A DNA stretch of 64,000 nt from UBA1181 sp045226255. GTDB taxonomy: Bacteria; Bacteroidota; Bacteroidia; Bacteroidales; Paludibacteraceae. The notes under the pieces are model-generated. The model made no database searches, was not told the origin of the DNA, and saw only the letters and a list, made by a program, of their open reading frames with translations. Every line of letters starts with the position of its first letter. Positions within the stretch are counted from its first letter, which is position 1. The DNA lies in contig JBGVCG010000026.1 of NCBI GenBank assembly GCA_045226255.1, positions 13,490-77,489 of the forward strand. The letters are read 5' to 3'. Below, piece by piece: positions 8,630 to 16,804 of this stretch. A program made the translations under genes and the position numbers.

Positions 8630-9547
8630 TTAATTCAGCAACTCTTGGTATTTGTTGCTTTGTGTAGGCAATATGCTTTGTAGGATCTCGTACACATCCT
8701 TTTTCTCTTTGGAAGTGGCTGGTTTGAACATGTCGAGTAGTTCGTTCAGTTTCGCCTCCACGAAGAGTTGCAGTGCGATGGAGTAGGGAACAGCCCTGTT
8801 CATCTCCTTGAGGTAAGGCAGGTTGTTGAAGATGTTCGTTCTTCCCTTCTCTACGCTGTTCACCATTTCGTCCAAGCCGAATCGGTGGTATTCGTACATG
8901 ATGTCCCTCAGTTTCTTCAGCCGCTCGTCTTGGTAGTTGCTTACGAGCGCATATCGGTTTCTGTCGCTGTCGAATGCCTTCCAGCCTGGATCGTCGGAGC
9001 TTTGGGCCAGGGAAACGATCAGTTCAGCCTTCTCGAAGTAACGGCTACCCCCGTATCGGCTGAAGGAGTCGAAGTGGAGGCCCAATATGATGTTCATGTA
9101 AAAAGCGACGGTGGAGAGCAGGTTGTTCTCGTAGACGTTCTCGTCGAACTCTAATTTCTGGTACTGTGAATAGTTGAACGTGAAGTTATTGTCCTGGAAG
9201 TTGAACAAGGTCGTCGTGTAGCCCGAGTTGTAGACGGGGCGGCTTGCCTGCACCTGTAGTTGACCCGAGTAATTCTCTCCGGCTGTTTTATCAAGGATAA
9301 GGACGAAGTTGCACTCGATGCGCTCCTCCTCTGTGAAGGTGGCGTCCGTCCATCTTCTGGAGTTGATGAACTCCGTCAGAGCTTGGGACATCTCGTCGTA
9401 AATCTCTCGGTTGGTGCTTGTTCCTCCGATTTGGTCCGCATTGACTCTGACGTAGGCCTTGACATCCTGCGCATGGCAGGCGAAGGCGCACGATAATGTG
9501 AGCAATACGGTGAGTGCTCTTTTTATAATCATTCTCTTCATATTCAT
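8630..9547 (-). CDS. porD: DUF4835 family protein (PorD-like)
   Basis: A 305-residue exported protein. The signal peptide covers about the first 27 residues (basic start, A-L-T-V-L-L-T-L-S-C-A-F-A-C-H-A-Q). The mature part fits the DUF4835 family: V-R-V-N-A-D-Q-I-G-G-T-S near the start, then Y-S-G-Q-L-Q-V-Q-A-S-R-P-V-Y-N and N-N-F-T-F-N-Y. Family members are known as PorD, an accessory protein needed for type IX secretion in Porphyromonas, although its exact role is unsettled. The assignment agrees with the type IX sorting domain on the GH9 protein at 41 kb. Its ATG overlaps the coaBC stop by 4 bases, which shows translational coupling. Confidence 0.85.
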   Translation of the reverse strand: MNMKRMIIKRALTVLLTLSCAFACHAQDVKAYVRVNADQIGGTSTNREIYDEMSQALTEFINSRRWTDATFTEEERIECNFVLILDKTAGENYSGQLQVQASRPVYNSGYTTTLFNFQDNNFTFNYSQYQKLEFDENVYENNLLSTVAFYMNIILGLHFDSFSRYGGSRYFEKAELIVSLAQSSDDPGWKAFDSDRNRYALVSNYQDERLKKLRDIMYEYHRFGLDEMVNSVEKGRTNIFNNLPYLKEMNRAVPYSIALQLFVEAKLNELLDMFKPATSKEKKDVYEILQSILPTQSNKYQELLN

Positions 9548-10749
9548 TTCTTGTTCATTAGCGACAGGGCGTGGTCGATGATATCCTTTGCCACCTCCTT
9601 TTTAGGCTTCAGGTCGTAGGCGTGTTTGTCACCGTTTCTGTCGAATATGGTTATTTTGTTCGTGTCGTGACGGAAGCAGGCGTTCTTGTCGTTCAACGAG
9701 TTCATCACGATGAAGTCCAAGTTTTTACGTTCGCATTTGCCTACTGCGTTCGTCTCCTCGTCGTCCGTCTCTAGGGCGAATCCGATCATCATCTGGCCCT
9801 TGCGTTTCATCTTGCCTAAAGCGGCGGCGATGTCTTGGGTCGGGACGAGGTCCAATTGCATGGCGCCCCTCTTCTCCCGCTTGATTTTGTGGTCTTCTTT
9901 GTTCGCTGGGGTGTAATCCGCCACAGCGGCACAAAGGATTTCGATGTCTGCGCTCTCCGCTGCTTTCACGGCGGCTTCGTACATCTCTTGGGCGGACTCC
10001 ACCGATACGCGATGGATGTTCGGATGCTTAGGAGAGAGGGATACCGGACCGGAGACGAGGGTCACTTCCGCTCCTCTTGCCGCACATTCTTCCGCCAGGG
10101 CGTAACCCATCTTTCCGGAAGAGTAGTTGCCTATGAAACGGACGGGGTCTATCTTTTCGTATGTCGGACCAGCGGTGATCATCACTTTTTTGCCGGATAA
10201 GTCTTGTCCCTTTTTGAAATATTGTTCGATGAACGCTGTGATGGTTTCAGGCTCCGCCATTCTTCCCTTCCCGGACAATCCGCTGGCGAGGAAGCCCTCC
10301 TCCGCATCGATGATGAAGTTGCCTCTTTCCTTGAGCAGTGCGATATTTTTCTGCACAGCTGGGTGGGCGTACATGTCCAGGTCCATGGCCGGTGCGATGA
10401 AGACCGGGCACTTGGCGGATAGGTAGGTGGTGAGGAGCAGGTTGTCCGCGATGCCGTTCGCCATCTTGCCGATGGAGTTGGCGGTGGCGGGGGCGATGAC
10501 GTAGGCGTCCGCCCAGATGCCTAAGGAGACGTGGCTGTTCCATTCCCCGTTCTCAGGGTTGAAGAAGTCCACCATGATTGGATTTTGGGAGAGCGTGGCC
10601 ATCGTGAGAGGTGTGATGAATTGTTTCGCCAAAGGGGTCATGACCACTTTGACGTTCGCACCTCGTTTCTTCAGTTCTCTGACCAGTGAGGCGGTTTTGT
10701 AGGCCGCTATCCCACCTGTTACTCCGACTATGATATTTTTTCCTTCCAT
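9544..10749 (-). CDS. coaBC: Phosphopantothenoylcysteine decarboxylase/synthetase
   Basis: A 401-residue fusion catalysing two consecutive steps of coenzyme A synthesis. The N-terminal CoaC half (1-185) is a flavoprotein decarboxylase with G-V-T-G-G-I-A-A-Y-K, the active-site histidine region N-S-H-V-S-L-G-I-W-A-D and P-A-T-A-N-S-I-G-K-M-A-N-G. The C-terminal CoaB half (about 190-401) joins cysteine to 4'-phosphopantothenate and has the nucleotide loop T-A-G-P-T-Y-E-K-I-D-P-V-R and S-S-G-K-M-G. Both domains look intact. It sits third in the six-gene minus-strand run, 23 bases after the Wzz-like gene, and overlaps the PorD-like gene. Confidence 0.95.
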   Translation of the reverse strand: MEGKNIIVGVTGGIAAYKTASLVRELKKRGANVKVVMTPLAKQFITPLTMATLSQNPIMVDFFNPENGEWNSHVSLGIWADAYVIAPATANSIGKMANGIADNLLLTTYLSAKCPVFIAPAMDLDMYAHPAVQKNIALLKERGNFIIDAEEGFLASGLSGKGRMAEPETITAFIEQYFKKGQDLSGKKVMITAGPTYEKIDPVRFIGNYSSGKMGYALAEECAARGAEVTLVSGPVSLSPKHPNIHRVSVESAQEMYEAAVKAAESADIEILCAAVADYTPANKEDHKIKREKRGAMQLDLVPTQDIAAALGKMKRKGQMMIGFALETDDEETNAVGKCERKNLDFIVMNSLNDKNACFRHDTNKITIFDRNGDKHAYDLKPKKEVAKDIIDHALSLMNKK

Positions 10750-10772
10750 GGTATACGTCAGTTATCCGTGTT

Positions 10773-11906
10773 TCACTCTTCTTCTTCCGTAAATAATTTC
10801 TCTTTTATCTCACCGAAGAAGAAATAGGCGATGATGGCTAGGCATGACAGGAATCCGCCTATGAATCCGCCATTGATGATGCCCTTCAGCTTGCGCATCT
10901 TGTCGTTCGAAAGAGGAAGCCTTGGTTCGTCGATTATTTGAATGAAAGGTGTCTCCTTCGCCAAATTCAGTTTCAGTACCTCCAGGTTTTTCAGCATTTC
11001 AGTGTAGGTGTTGCTGAGGATCTGTATGTCTGTGTCGATTTTCCATTGCGTCACAGAGACCATTTGCCCGTTGGCGTTTCTGTTCGCGTCCGCGAAGCTT
11101 GCGCGACGTGAGAAGCATTGGTCGAGCTTCCTCCTTACAGAATCAGCTTTTTCCTGGAATGTGTCTATGTTTTTCCTCGCGAGGGAAGTTTTGGTGTCGA
11201 TGTAGAAGTTGGACACCTCCTTCAGGTGGGCGGACGAAAAATCCCTGGCGAATTCTTCGTTCGTGTAGCTGAACGAGTAGTTCATGAAAGAGAGTTTCTT
11301 GTCTCTCCTTGCGGCCGATATGTTTCGGGAAAGTAAATCGGCTGCCATTTTGTGGAGGATACTATCCTGCGCACGGCTGAATGTCTCACGTTCTTGTCCG
11401 TAAGGGAAAGAAACGTCACAGATGGATACGATGCCAGACTTCTCCTCTTTCGCCTCTCCGTTGGCGCATTTTGCTCTTACGCTGTCGCATATCAGGGCAT
11501 ATTCGATGAAGGTGATGGTGTCACCGTTGTATTTAGTCGGAGAGAGTAATGTCTTTTCGATCAATGCGTATGATTTGATGAGTTCAAGGACATTGTCGCC
11601 TGAGAATGCATCCATGGAGTTTCCTCCGAGATTGAGCAGCGATGACAGTCCGCTTATGCTGGAGGCGGAAGAAGAGGGACCTCCGACGGTGAACGAGTAT
11701 TTGGCGGTGTATGTCGTCTGTCTGTTGCAGGCGTAGATGAGTCCGATGATTCCTCCGATGACGCCAGCCGCCACGACGAACCATTTCTTGTCCCATATTA
11801 CCGTGAAATATTTTTTCACCAATGAGATAATCTCCTTCACGGAAATCTTGTCTCCTTTCTCTTCCTCTTCGTTGAGGAGCTTCATTATGTCGTTTATATC
11901 ACTCAT
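10773..11906 (-). CDS. Wzz/chain-length determinant family protein
   Basis: A 377-residue polysaccharide co-polymerase-like protein of the inner membrane. One membrane helix lies near residues 42-60 (V-V-A-A-G-V-I-G-G-I-I-G-L-I-Y) and a second near 345-365, with a large periplasmic, partly coiled region between, as in Wzz. A Pro-rich segment (I-I-D-E-P-R-L-P-L-S) precedes the second helix, another family hallmark. No tyrosine-kinase Walker motifs follow, so it is Wzz-like rather than a full Wzc. Directly upstream (12 bases) is the Wza-like export gene, so the pair probably controls length and export of a capsule or exopolysaccharide. No glycosyltransferase lies in the window. Confidence 0.85.
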   Translation of the reverse strand: MSDINDIMKLLNEEEEKGDKISVKEIISLVKKYFTVIWDKKWFVVAAGVIGGIIGLIYACNRQTTYTAKYSFTVGGPSSSASSISGLSSLLNLGGNSMDAFSGDNVLELIKSYALIEKTLLSPTKYNGDTITFIEYALICDSVRAKCANGEAKEEKSGIVSICDVSFPYGQERETFSRAQDSILHKMAADLLSRNISAARRDKKLSFMNYSFSYTNEEFARDFSSAHLKEVSNFYIDTKTSLARKNIDTFQEKADSVRRKLDQCFSRRASFADANRNANGQMVSVTQWKIDTDIQILSNTYTEMLKNLEVLKLNLAKETPFIQIIDEPRLPLSNDKMRKLKGIINGGFIGGFLSCLAIIAYFFFGEIKEKLFTEEEE

Positions 11907-11918
11907 TCTCTCTTGCTT

Positions 11919-14351
11919 TTACTCTTTCGCCACGGATATCGCTGTCACGACGACGGATGCCATGGTGATGATTGAACTTGAAATGGATACGATGAATGTG
12001 GTTCGTTCCTTGCTGTCTGTCGATTTGTCTATCTTCTCAGGAACGTAAATGTGTGATCCTGGCTCCACATTAGGATAATTCTTCATCCAGAGGATGTGCT
12101 TCGTGGATGCGATTCTTCCGCTTGGGTAGGCCACGTACACGGATTTCTTCTTTGCGTTGCTGGTGAATCCGCCTGCTCCTTTGACGTAACTCCTGAGCCG
12201 TTTGGTGTTGTACACTTCTTTCCCAGGTACTTGGACAGAACCGCCGATGGTAATTGTTTGCATCTCCAAAGGAATGAAGATGACATCTCCATTGGTGATT
12301 TTCAGATCAGACTCTTCATCTCCTGGGTTCTCAAGGATCTTGTCGAGTTGGATGCCTACGAGATCTTGCCTTTCCATCAACTCTTTCCTGATCTTTTGTT
12401 TCATCTCGTCCTCTTCCGCATTGTTGAGCATCTCGATGATTTTTATATCCCTGCGCTTTTCCGCCTCTGTTCGGGTTGAATTACGGAGGAGGAACGCTCC
12501 CTTTGTGTAGGCGTATTGGGTGACACCTCCTGCCCGGGCTATTATGTCCGAAATCTTTTCTGTCTTGTCGGTGATGGCGTATACACCTGGTTGCCTTGCT
12601 TCTCCGACAATTTGTACTGTTCCTAATTTCTCGTATCCTTCCTTGATGCGTACGGTGATTTGATCGTTAGGCATAAGCTTGAAGTCTCCGTCTGCTCCGT
12701 TGAGCTCGTTGTCCAGGGATAGTAGGAAGACCTCGGACTTCTTCTTTCCGTTCTTCAACTCATTATCGTCCTGGATCATACGCACGACCTCTATCTTGCT
12801 CGGATCCGCGTTCTCCTCAAAACCTTTCGACAGGAATATCATGTCTCGGAGGGTGGCGTTCTCGTAGTATGGGAACGCTCCTGGGGAGAGTACTCTTCCC
12901 AGAACATAAATTTGTTTCTTGTACTCGAATTCGTTTTTGCCTCCGATCGTGACCACGTCCTCTTTCCGCAACTCGATGTTGAAGTTGCCGTCCATCAGGT
13001 CTTTCACGTTGAAGGAGATGATCTCAGGGGTGAGGTCTTCCTGCAGGCGGACGATCGTCGCGCTTCCCATGAAGGCGTCTTCCGTCAATCCGTCGGCTTT
13101 CTTCACCAGGTCTCTTAGCGACATCTTCTCTTCCAATGCGTAAACACCTGGTCGGAACACGCTTCCTGTGATTTGAACCCTATTGCTGTATTTCTCTAGG
13201 ATTTGGCCTATGCGGTAGACATCTCCTGCCTGTGGGGTGAACATTCCGAACAACTCCTTGGAGACGTCCGCTACGCTCTTCTCTCCGTCGATGTTTCTTG
13301 TGACGGATATCCTCTCCGTGTAGGCTTTGTCCGTGAATCCTCCGCAATAGTCTATCAACTTCTGGAGCGTCTCTCCCTCTTTCACTTCATAGATTCCTTC
13401 TCTTTTGACCTCTCCGATGATCTCAACTCTTTTCCCGTAGGTGGGTACTTGAATGACGTCCTGGTCTTGAAGCGTCGTGTTGCTAGGCATTACTCCGTTC
13501 GTCAGGAATTCGTAAAGGTCAACCTTGGCGATCTCCTTGCCTCCGCGGATCACCTTTATGTTTCGCATCGAACCGTTGTTGGATGGTCCTCCGCAAGCGT
13601 TCAGCGCATTGAACACGGAAGAGACGGAGGTTAGCGTGTAGCTGCCTGGTGTGGTCACCTCTCCCATGATGTACACTTTGATGGATCTTATGTTGTTGAT
13701 GGAGACTGATACGTTGGTCCTCCCGGTGTGGATGGAACTGTAGATCTCCGATAATTTTTTCTTGATGACTTTCTCTGCGTTCTCGATGGTGAGCCCGCTT
13801 ATCTGCGCCACCCCGGCGTTCGGGATGCGGATGTTCCCTTCTTTGTTGACGGTCAAGTCGTATGTCGCCTCCGCCATGCCGAAGACGTCTATGTGCAATA
13901 CGTCGCTTGGGCCGATTACATAGTTGCGTGGCGTCGCGACGGATTGGCTAGGCTCGAACGACACTTTGCTGTTGCTGAAAAGGGAGAGTCCGAATATGCG
14001 GTTGTCGTGTGCGTCAGACTCCAACTTCCTATTCTGTGCGGCTGTCTCGGCTATTTTTTCGCTCATTTCCGCAACTTCGACAGGGGAAGACTCTTGTGCC
14101 TCGATCTCGTTGATACGCATCTTCAGTTTTTCCCACTCTGCGGATGGCATCTTCCTCGCCTTCGCGATCTGCTCAATATCAGCTAGCGTATATCCCGCAT
14201 CAGTGTATTTCTTCACGAAATCTGTAATCTGCGGGTCTTTTAATTGATCCACTTTGACGCTTTGTAGGTTGTTGATCGATATGCCTGCCGCGACTGAGAA
14301 GAATATAAAACCAAACAAGAAAATGGTGAATACGTTTAGTCTTTTTATCAT
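11919..14351 (-). CDS. Wza-like polysaccharide export protein with SLBB repeats
   Basis: An approximately 810-residue exported protein. It has an N-terminal hydrophobic segment (residues 8-25), a coiled linker, then a Poly_export domain (Y-V-I-G-P-S-D-V-L-H-I-D-V-F-G near residue 135). After that come about six consecutive SLBB domains, each with a G-x-V-x-x-P-G-x-Y motif (for example M-G-E-V-T-T-P-G-S-Y, I-G-E-V-K-R-E-G-I-Y, V-G-E-A-R-Q-P-G-V-Y). A C-terminal hydrophobic segment ends the protein. This is the large Bacteroidales type of outer-membrane polysaccharide exporter rather than the compact enterobacterial Wza. ATG 14351 is preferred over 14360 (three residues longer) because the signal begins there. 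It starts the six-gene run that continues to rnhB. Confidence 0.88.
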   Translation of the reverse strand: MIKRLNVFTIFLFGFIFFSVAAGISINNLQSVKVDQLKDPQITDFVKKYTDAGYTLADIEQIAKARKMPSAEWEKLKMRINEIEAQESSPVEVAEMSEKIAETAAQNRKLESDAHDNRIFGLSLFSNSKVSFEPSQSVATPRNYVIGPSDVLHIDVFGMAEATYDLTVNKEGNIRIPNAGVAQISGLTIENAEKVIKKKLSEIYSSIHTGRTNVSVSINNIRSIKVYIMGEVTTPGSYTLTSVSSVFNALNACGGPSNNGSMRNIKVIRGGKEIAKVDLYEFLTNGVMPSNTTLQDQDVIQVPTYGKRVEIIGEVKREGIYEVKEGETLQKLIDYCGGFTDKAYTERISVTRNIDGEKSVADVSKELFGMFTPQAGDVYRIGQILEKYSNRVQITGSVFRPGVYALEEKMSLRDLVKKADGLTEDAFMGSATIVRLQEDLTPEIISFNVKDLMDGNFNIELRKEDVVTIGGKNEFEYKKQIYVLGRVLSPGAFPYYENATLRDMIFLSKGFEENADPSKIEVVRMIQDDNELKNGKKKSEVFLLSLDNELNGADGDFKLMPNDQITVRIKEGYEKLGTVQIVGEARQPGVYAITDKTEKISDIIARAGGVTQYAYTKGAFLLRNSTRTEAEKRRDIKIIEMLNNAEEDEMKQKIRKELMERQDLVGIQLDKILENPGDEESDLKITNGDVIFIPLEMQTITIGGSVQVPGKEVYNTKRLRSYVKGAGGFTSNAKKKSVYVAYPSGRIASTKHILWMKNYPNVEPGSHIYVPEKIDKSTDSKERTTFIVSISSSIITMASVVVTAISVAKE

Positions 14352-14380
14352 ATGTGCCAATTTGTTTTTATTCTAAGATG

Positions 14381-14388
14381 CAAAAATA
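14381..14388 (-). promoter_or_regulatory. -7 box of the polysaccharide-export operon
   Basis: Read on the minus strand this is TATTTTTG, a TAnnTTTG match about 30 bases before the start codon. I see no good TTTG at the expected -33 distance. Confidence 0.4.
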
Positions 14389-14500
14389 CTCTATTTTATT
14401 TATTTTCCATACGTTTTGGTTTTAAAAAGTGTTATGATAAGGGATTATCTTCCACTGTAATTATTGGCTGAAATCGATTGGCGAAGTGTTGGTTCGCATG

Positions 14501-14532
14501 TTTGCGCACTTCCTTCTTTTTGCGTAATTTCG
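14501..14532 (+). promoter_or_regulatory. Promoter of the ABC-F gene
   Basis: TTTG at 14501-14504 and TAATTTCG at 14525-14532 are separated by 20 bp, correct for a Bacteroidota promoter with one mismatch in the -7 box. The predicted start of transcription lies just before the ATG at 14553, which rules out the upstream in-frame start at 14478. Confidence 0.6.
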
Positions 14533-14552
14533 CGGCTCGAAAATGTTTGATT

Positions 14553-16193
14553 ATGATTTCAGTAGATGGCTTGACGGTTGAGTTCTCCGGCTCAACGCTC
14601 TTTGAGAATATTTCGTTCCAGGTGAACGAGAGTGACAGAATCGCCTTGATGGGCAAGAACGGTGCGGGTAAATCTACCTTGCTGAAGATCTTGGCGGGCG
14701 TGCAGAACCCTACCCGTGGATCGGTGACGGCCCCGAAGGGTACGGTGATCGCCTACCTGCCGCAACACTTGATGACGGAAGACCACCGCACGGTCTTCGA
14801 GGAGGCTTCGCTCGCCTTCGAGGAACTCTTCGCCATGGAACGTGAGATTGAACGGATGAACCAAGAGCTTTCCGAACGTACTGACTACGAGAGCGATAGC
14901 TATATGGAACTGATCGAAAAGGTCTCTACCCTGAGCGAGAAGTTCTACTCCATCGAGGAGACGAACTACGAGGCGGATGTGGAGAAGACATTGCTCGGTC
15001 TGGGCTTCGTCCGTGAGGATTTCAACAAGCCGACGAGCCAATTCAGCGGTGGCTGGCGCATGCGTATCGAATTGGCGAAACTACTGCTCCGTAAGCCGGA
15101 TGTCCTCTTGCTGGACGAGCCGACGAACCACCTCGACATCGAGTCGATCCAATGGCTGGAGTCTTTCTTGGTGGAGAGCGGTAAGGCGGTCATCGTGATT
15201 TCCCACGACCGCGCCTTCGTCGATAACATCACGACACGCACCATCGAGGTGACCATGGGCCGTATCTACGACTATAAAGTGAACTATTCCCACTACCTGG
15301 AACTGCGCAAGGAGCGTCGCGAACAGCAGCAGAAGGCTTACGACGAACAGCAAAAGATGATCGCGGAGACGAAGGAGTTCATCGAACGCTTCAAGGGCAC
15401 GTACTCTAAAACGTTGCAGGTGCAGTCGCGCGTGAAGATGCTGGAGAAACTGGAGATCTTGGAGGTGGACGAGGAGGATACCTCGGCTCTCCGCCTGAAG
15501 TTCCCGCCTTCGCCTCGATCGGGTAGCTTCCCTGTCATTGCGGACCGTGTGGGCAAGTCTTACGGTGATCACTTGGTCTTCAAGGATGCTTCGTTCACCA
15601 TCGCACGTGGCGAGAAGGTGGCTTTCGTGGGCAAGAACGGTGAGGGTAAATCTACCATGGTGAAGTGCATCATGAACGAAATAGAGCATGAGGGCACGTT
15701 GACGTTAGGGCATAATGTGATGATCGGTTATTTCGCACAAAACCAGGCTTCCCTGATGGATGGAGAACTGACGGTCTTCCAGACGATCGACGACGTGGCG
15801 AAGGGGGAGATCCGCAATAAGATCAAGGACCTCTTAGGCGCTTTCATGTTCGGCGGAGAGAACTCGACGAAGAAGGTGAAGGTGCTTTCGGGCGGTGAAC
15901 GTACCCGTCTGGCGATGATCAAATTGTTGCTCGAACCGGTCAACCTCCTCATCTTGGACGAGCCGACGAACCACTTGGACATGAAGACCAAGGATATCCT
16001 GAAGGCTGCCCTGAAGGATTTCGACGGTACGCTGATCGTGGTTTCGCACGACCGTGATTTCTTGGATGGATTGGTCACGAAGGTCTATGAGTTCGGACAT
16101 CAACGGGTGACCGAACACTTGGAGGGCATCTATGAGTTCCTGAAGAAAAAGAAGATGGAGAGCCTCCGTGAGATAGAACGCAAGGACCGTTAA
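14553..16193 (+). CDS. ABC-F family ATP-binding cassette protein
   Basis: A 546-residue protein with two tandem ABC ATPase domains and no membrane segments, hence ABC-F: cytosolic, ribosome-associated ATPases. Domain 1 has G-K-N-G-A-G-K-S-T (near residue 37), signature F-S-G-G-W-R-M-R and D-E-P-T-N-H-L-D. Domain 2 repeats these (G-K-N-G-E-G-K-S-T, L-S-G-G-E-R-T-R, D-E-P-T-N-H-L-D). Between them is the charged helical linker (about 245-310) typical of the family. The linker looks like that of housekeeping translation factors (Uup/EttA-like) rather than long-armed antibiotic-resistance forms, but a resistance role cannot be excluded from sequence. It converges on the Hint gene with a 9-base gap. 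Confidence 0.93.
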   Translation: MISVDGLTVEFSGSTLFENISFQVNESDRIALMGKNGAGKSTLLKILAGVQNPTRGSVTAPKGTVIAYLPQHLMTEDHRTVFEEASLAFEELFAMEREIERMNQELSERTDYESDSYMELIEKVSTLSEKFYSIEETNYEADVEKTLLGLGFVREDFNKPTSQFSGGWRMRIELAKLLLRKPDVLLLDEPTNHLDIESIQWLESFLVESGKAVIVISHDRAFVDNITTRTIEVTMGRIYDYKVNYSHYLELRKERREQQQKAYDEQQKMIAETKEFIERFKGTYSKTLQVQSRVKMLEKLEILEVDEEDTSALRLKFPPSPRSGSFPVIADRVGKSYGDHLVFKDASFTIARGEKVAFVGKNGEGKSTMVKCIMNEIEHEGTLTLGHNVMIGYFAQNQASLMDGELTVFQTIDDVAKGEIRNKIKDLLGAFMFGGENSTKKVKVLSGGERTRLAMIKLLLEPVNLLILDEPTNHLDMKTKDILKAALKDFDGTLIVVSHDRDFLDGLVTKVYEFGHQRVTEHLEGIYEFLKKKKMESLREIERKDR

Positions 16194-16202
16194 TCGTTTC
16201 GC

Positions 16203-16784
16203 TTATTTCAGCCCTTCCGTGCCGACGCACACACCGTTGGCGAAGAATCCTATGTGCTTGTCGCTCAGCTCTGTGATGGTGTAGAATGGTTGTTCTTTCT
16301 TCCCCTTCTCAATGGCTGTGATTTGGTCGTCGGAGCCGTCCGATTGCAGGATGTACGTCCCGATTTTCACTGTCCCTACATTGACGAATCCTTTGTAGAG
16401 TTTGCTCTTCTCGGGGTCGCACGAAACCCAGCCGAATTTAGGGCTGAAGAGGGGATGGTCCAACGTGCAGGTGAGGCTCTTTCCGCTCTTGAAACGGTAG
16501 GTGACGAAGTCGGTGTGGTTCTTCTCGGCTACCGCCTTCACGATGCTCTTGCCCATTGTGTTGCTGGTGGTGTAGGACAATACTTCGTCCCCCTCTTTTA
16601 TCTCTTCGATGTTCTTTTCGGAGCCGTCCGCCATCGTGATCTTCGTGCCTTTGACGAGGCAGTGCACGTCCAAACCGTCGAAATCCATTCTCTCTGTCGA
16701 TACGGTCTGTGATACAGTCGTTTCCGCCAATGCGCATAGGGTGTAGGCCCAAAATGCTAAAATGAATAGTATGCTCTTTTTCAT
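16203..16784 (-). CDS. Secreted lone Hint-domain protein
   Basis: A 193-residue exported protein that is almost nothing but a Hint (hedgehog/intein) module. After a signal peptide (about 1-21) and only ~20 further residues, the fold opens at Cys42 (C-L-V-K-G-T-K-I-T-M-A-D-G) as in intein block A. The block B pattern T-x-x-H occurs in T-C-T-L-D-H-P-L-F (His110). The final strand reads F-F-A-N-G-V-C-V-G-T-E-G-L-K: the usual N-G-x-x-V-H-N ending has lost His-Asn, and there is no C-terminal extein. Thus N-terminal thioester chemistry is conceivable but splicing is not. The partner and role are unknown. dgt lies 20 bases upstream on the same strand. Confidence 0.8.
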   Translation of the reverse strand: MKKSILFILAFWAYTLCALAETTVSQTVSTERMDFDGLDVHCLVKGTKITMADGSEKNIEEIKEGDEVLSYTTSNTMGKSIVKAVAEKNHTDFVTYRFKSGKSLTCTLDHPLFSPKFGWVSCDPEKSKLYKGFVNVGTVKIGTYILQSDGSDDQITAIEKGKKEQPFYTITELSDKHIGFFANGVCVGTEGLK

Positions 16785-16804
16785 GGGTAATCCTCCTTTG
16801 ATTT

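Noticed and set aside
14478..14552. Longer N-terminus for the ABC-F protein
   Set aside because: The extension would include the predicted promoter and transcription start; the conserved fold begins at the ATG at 14553.
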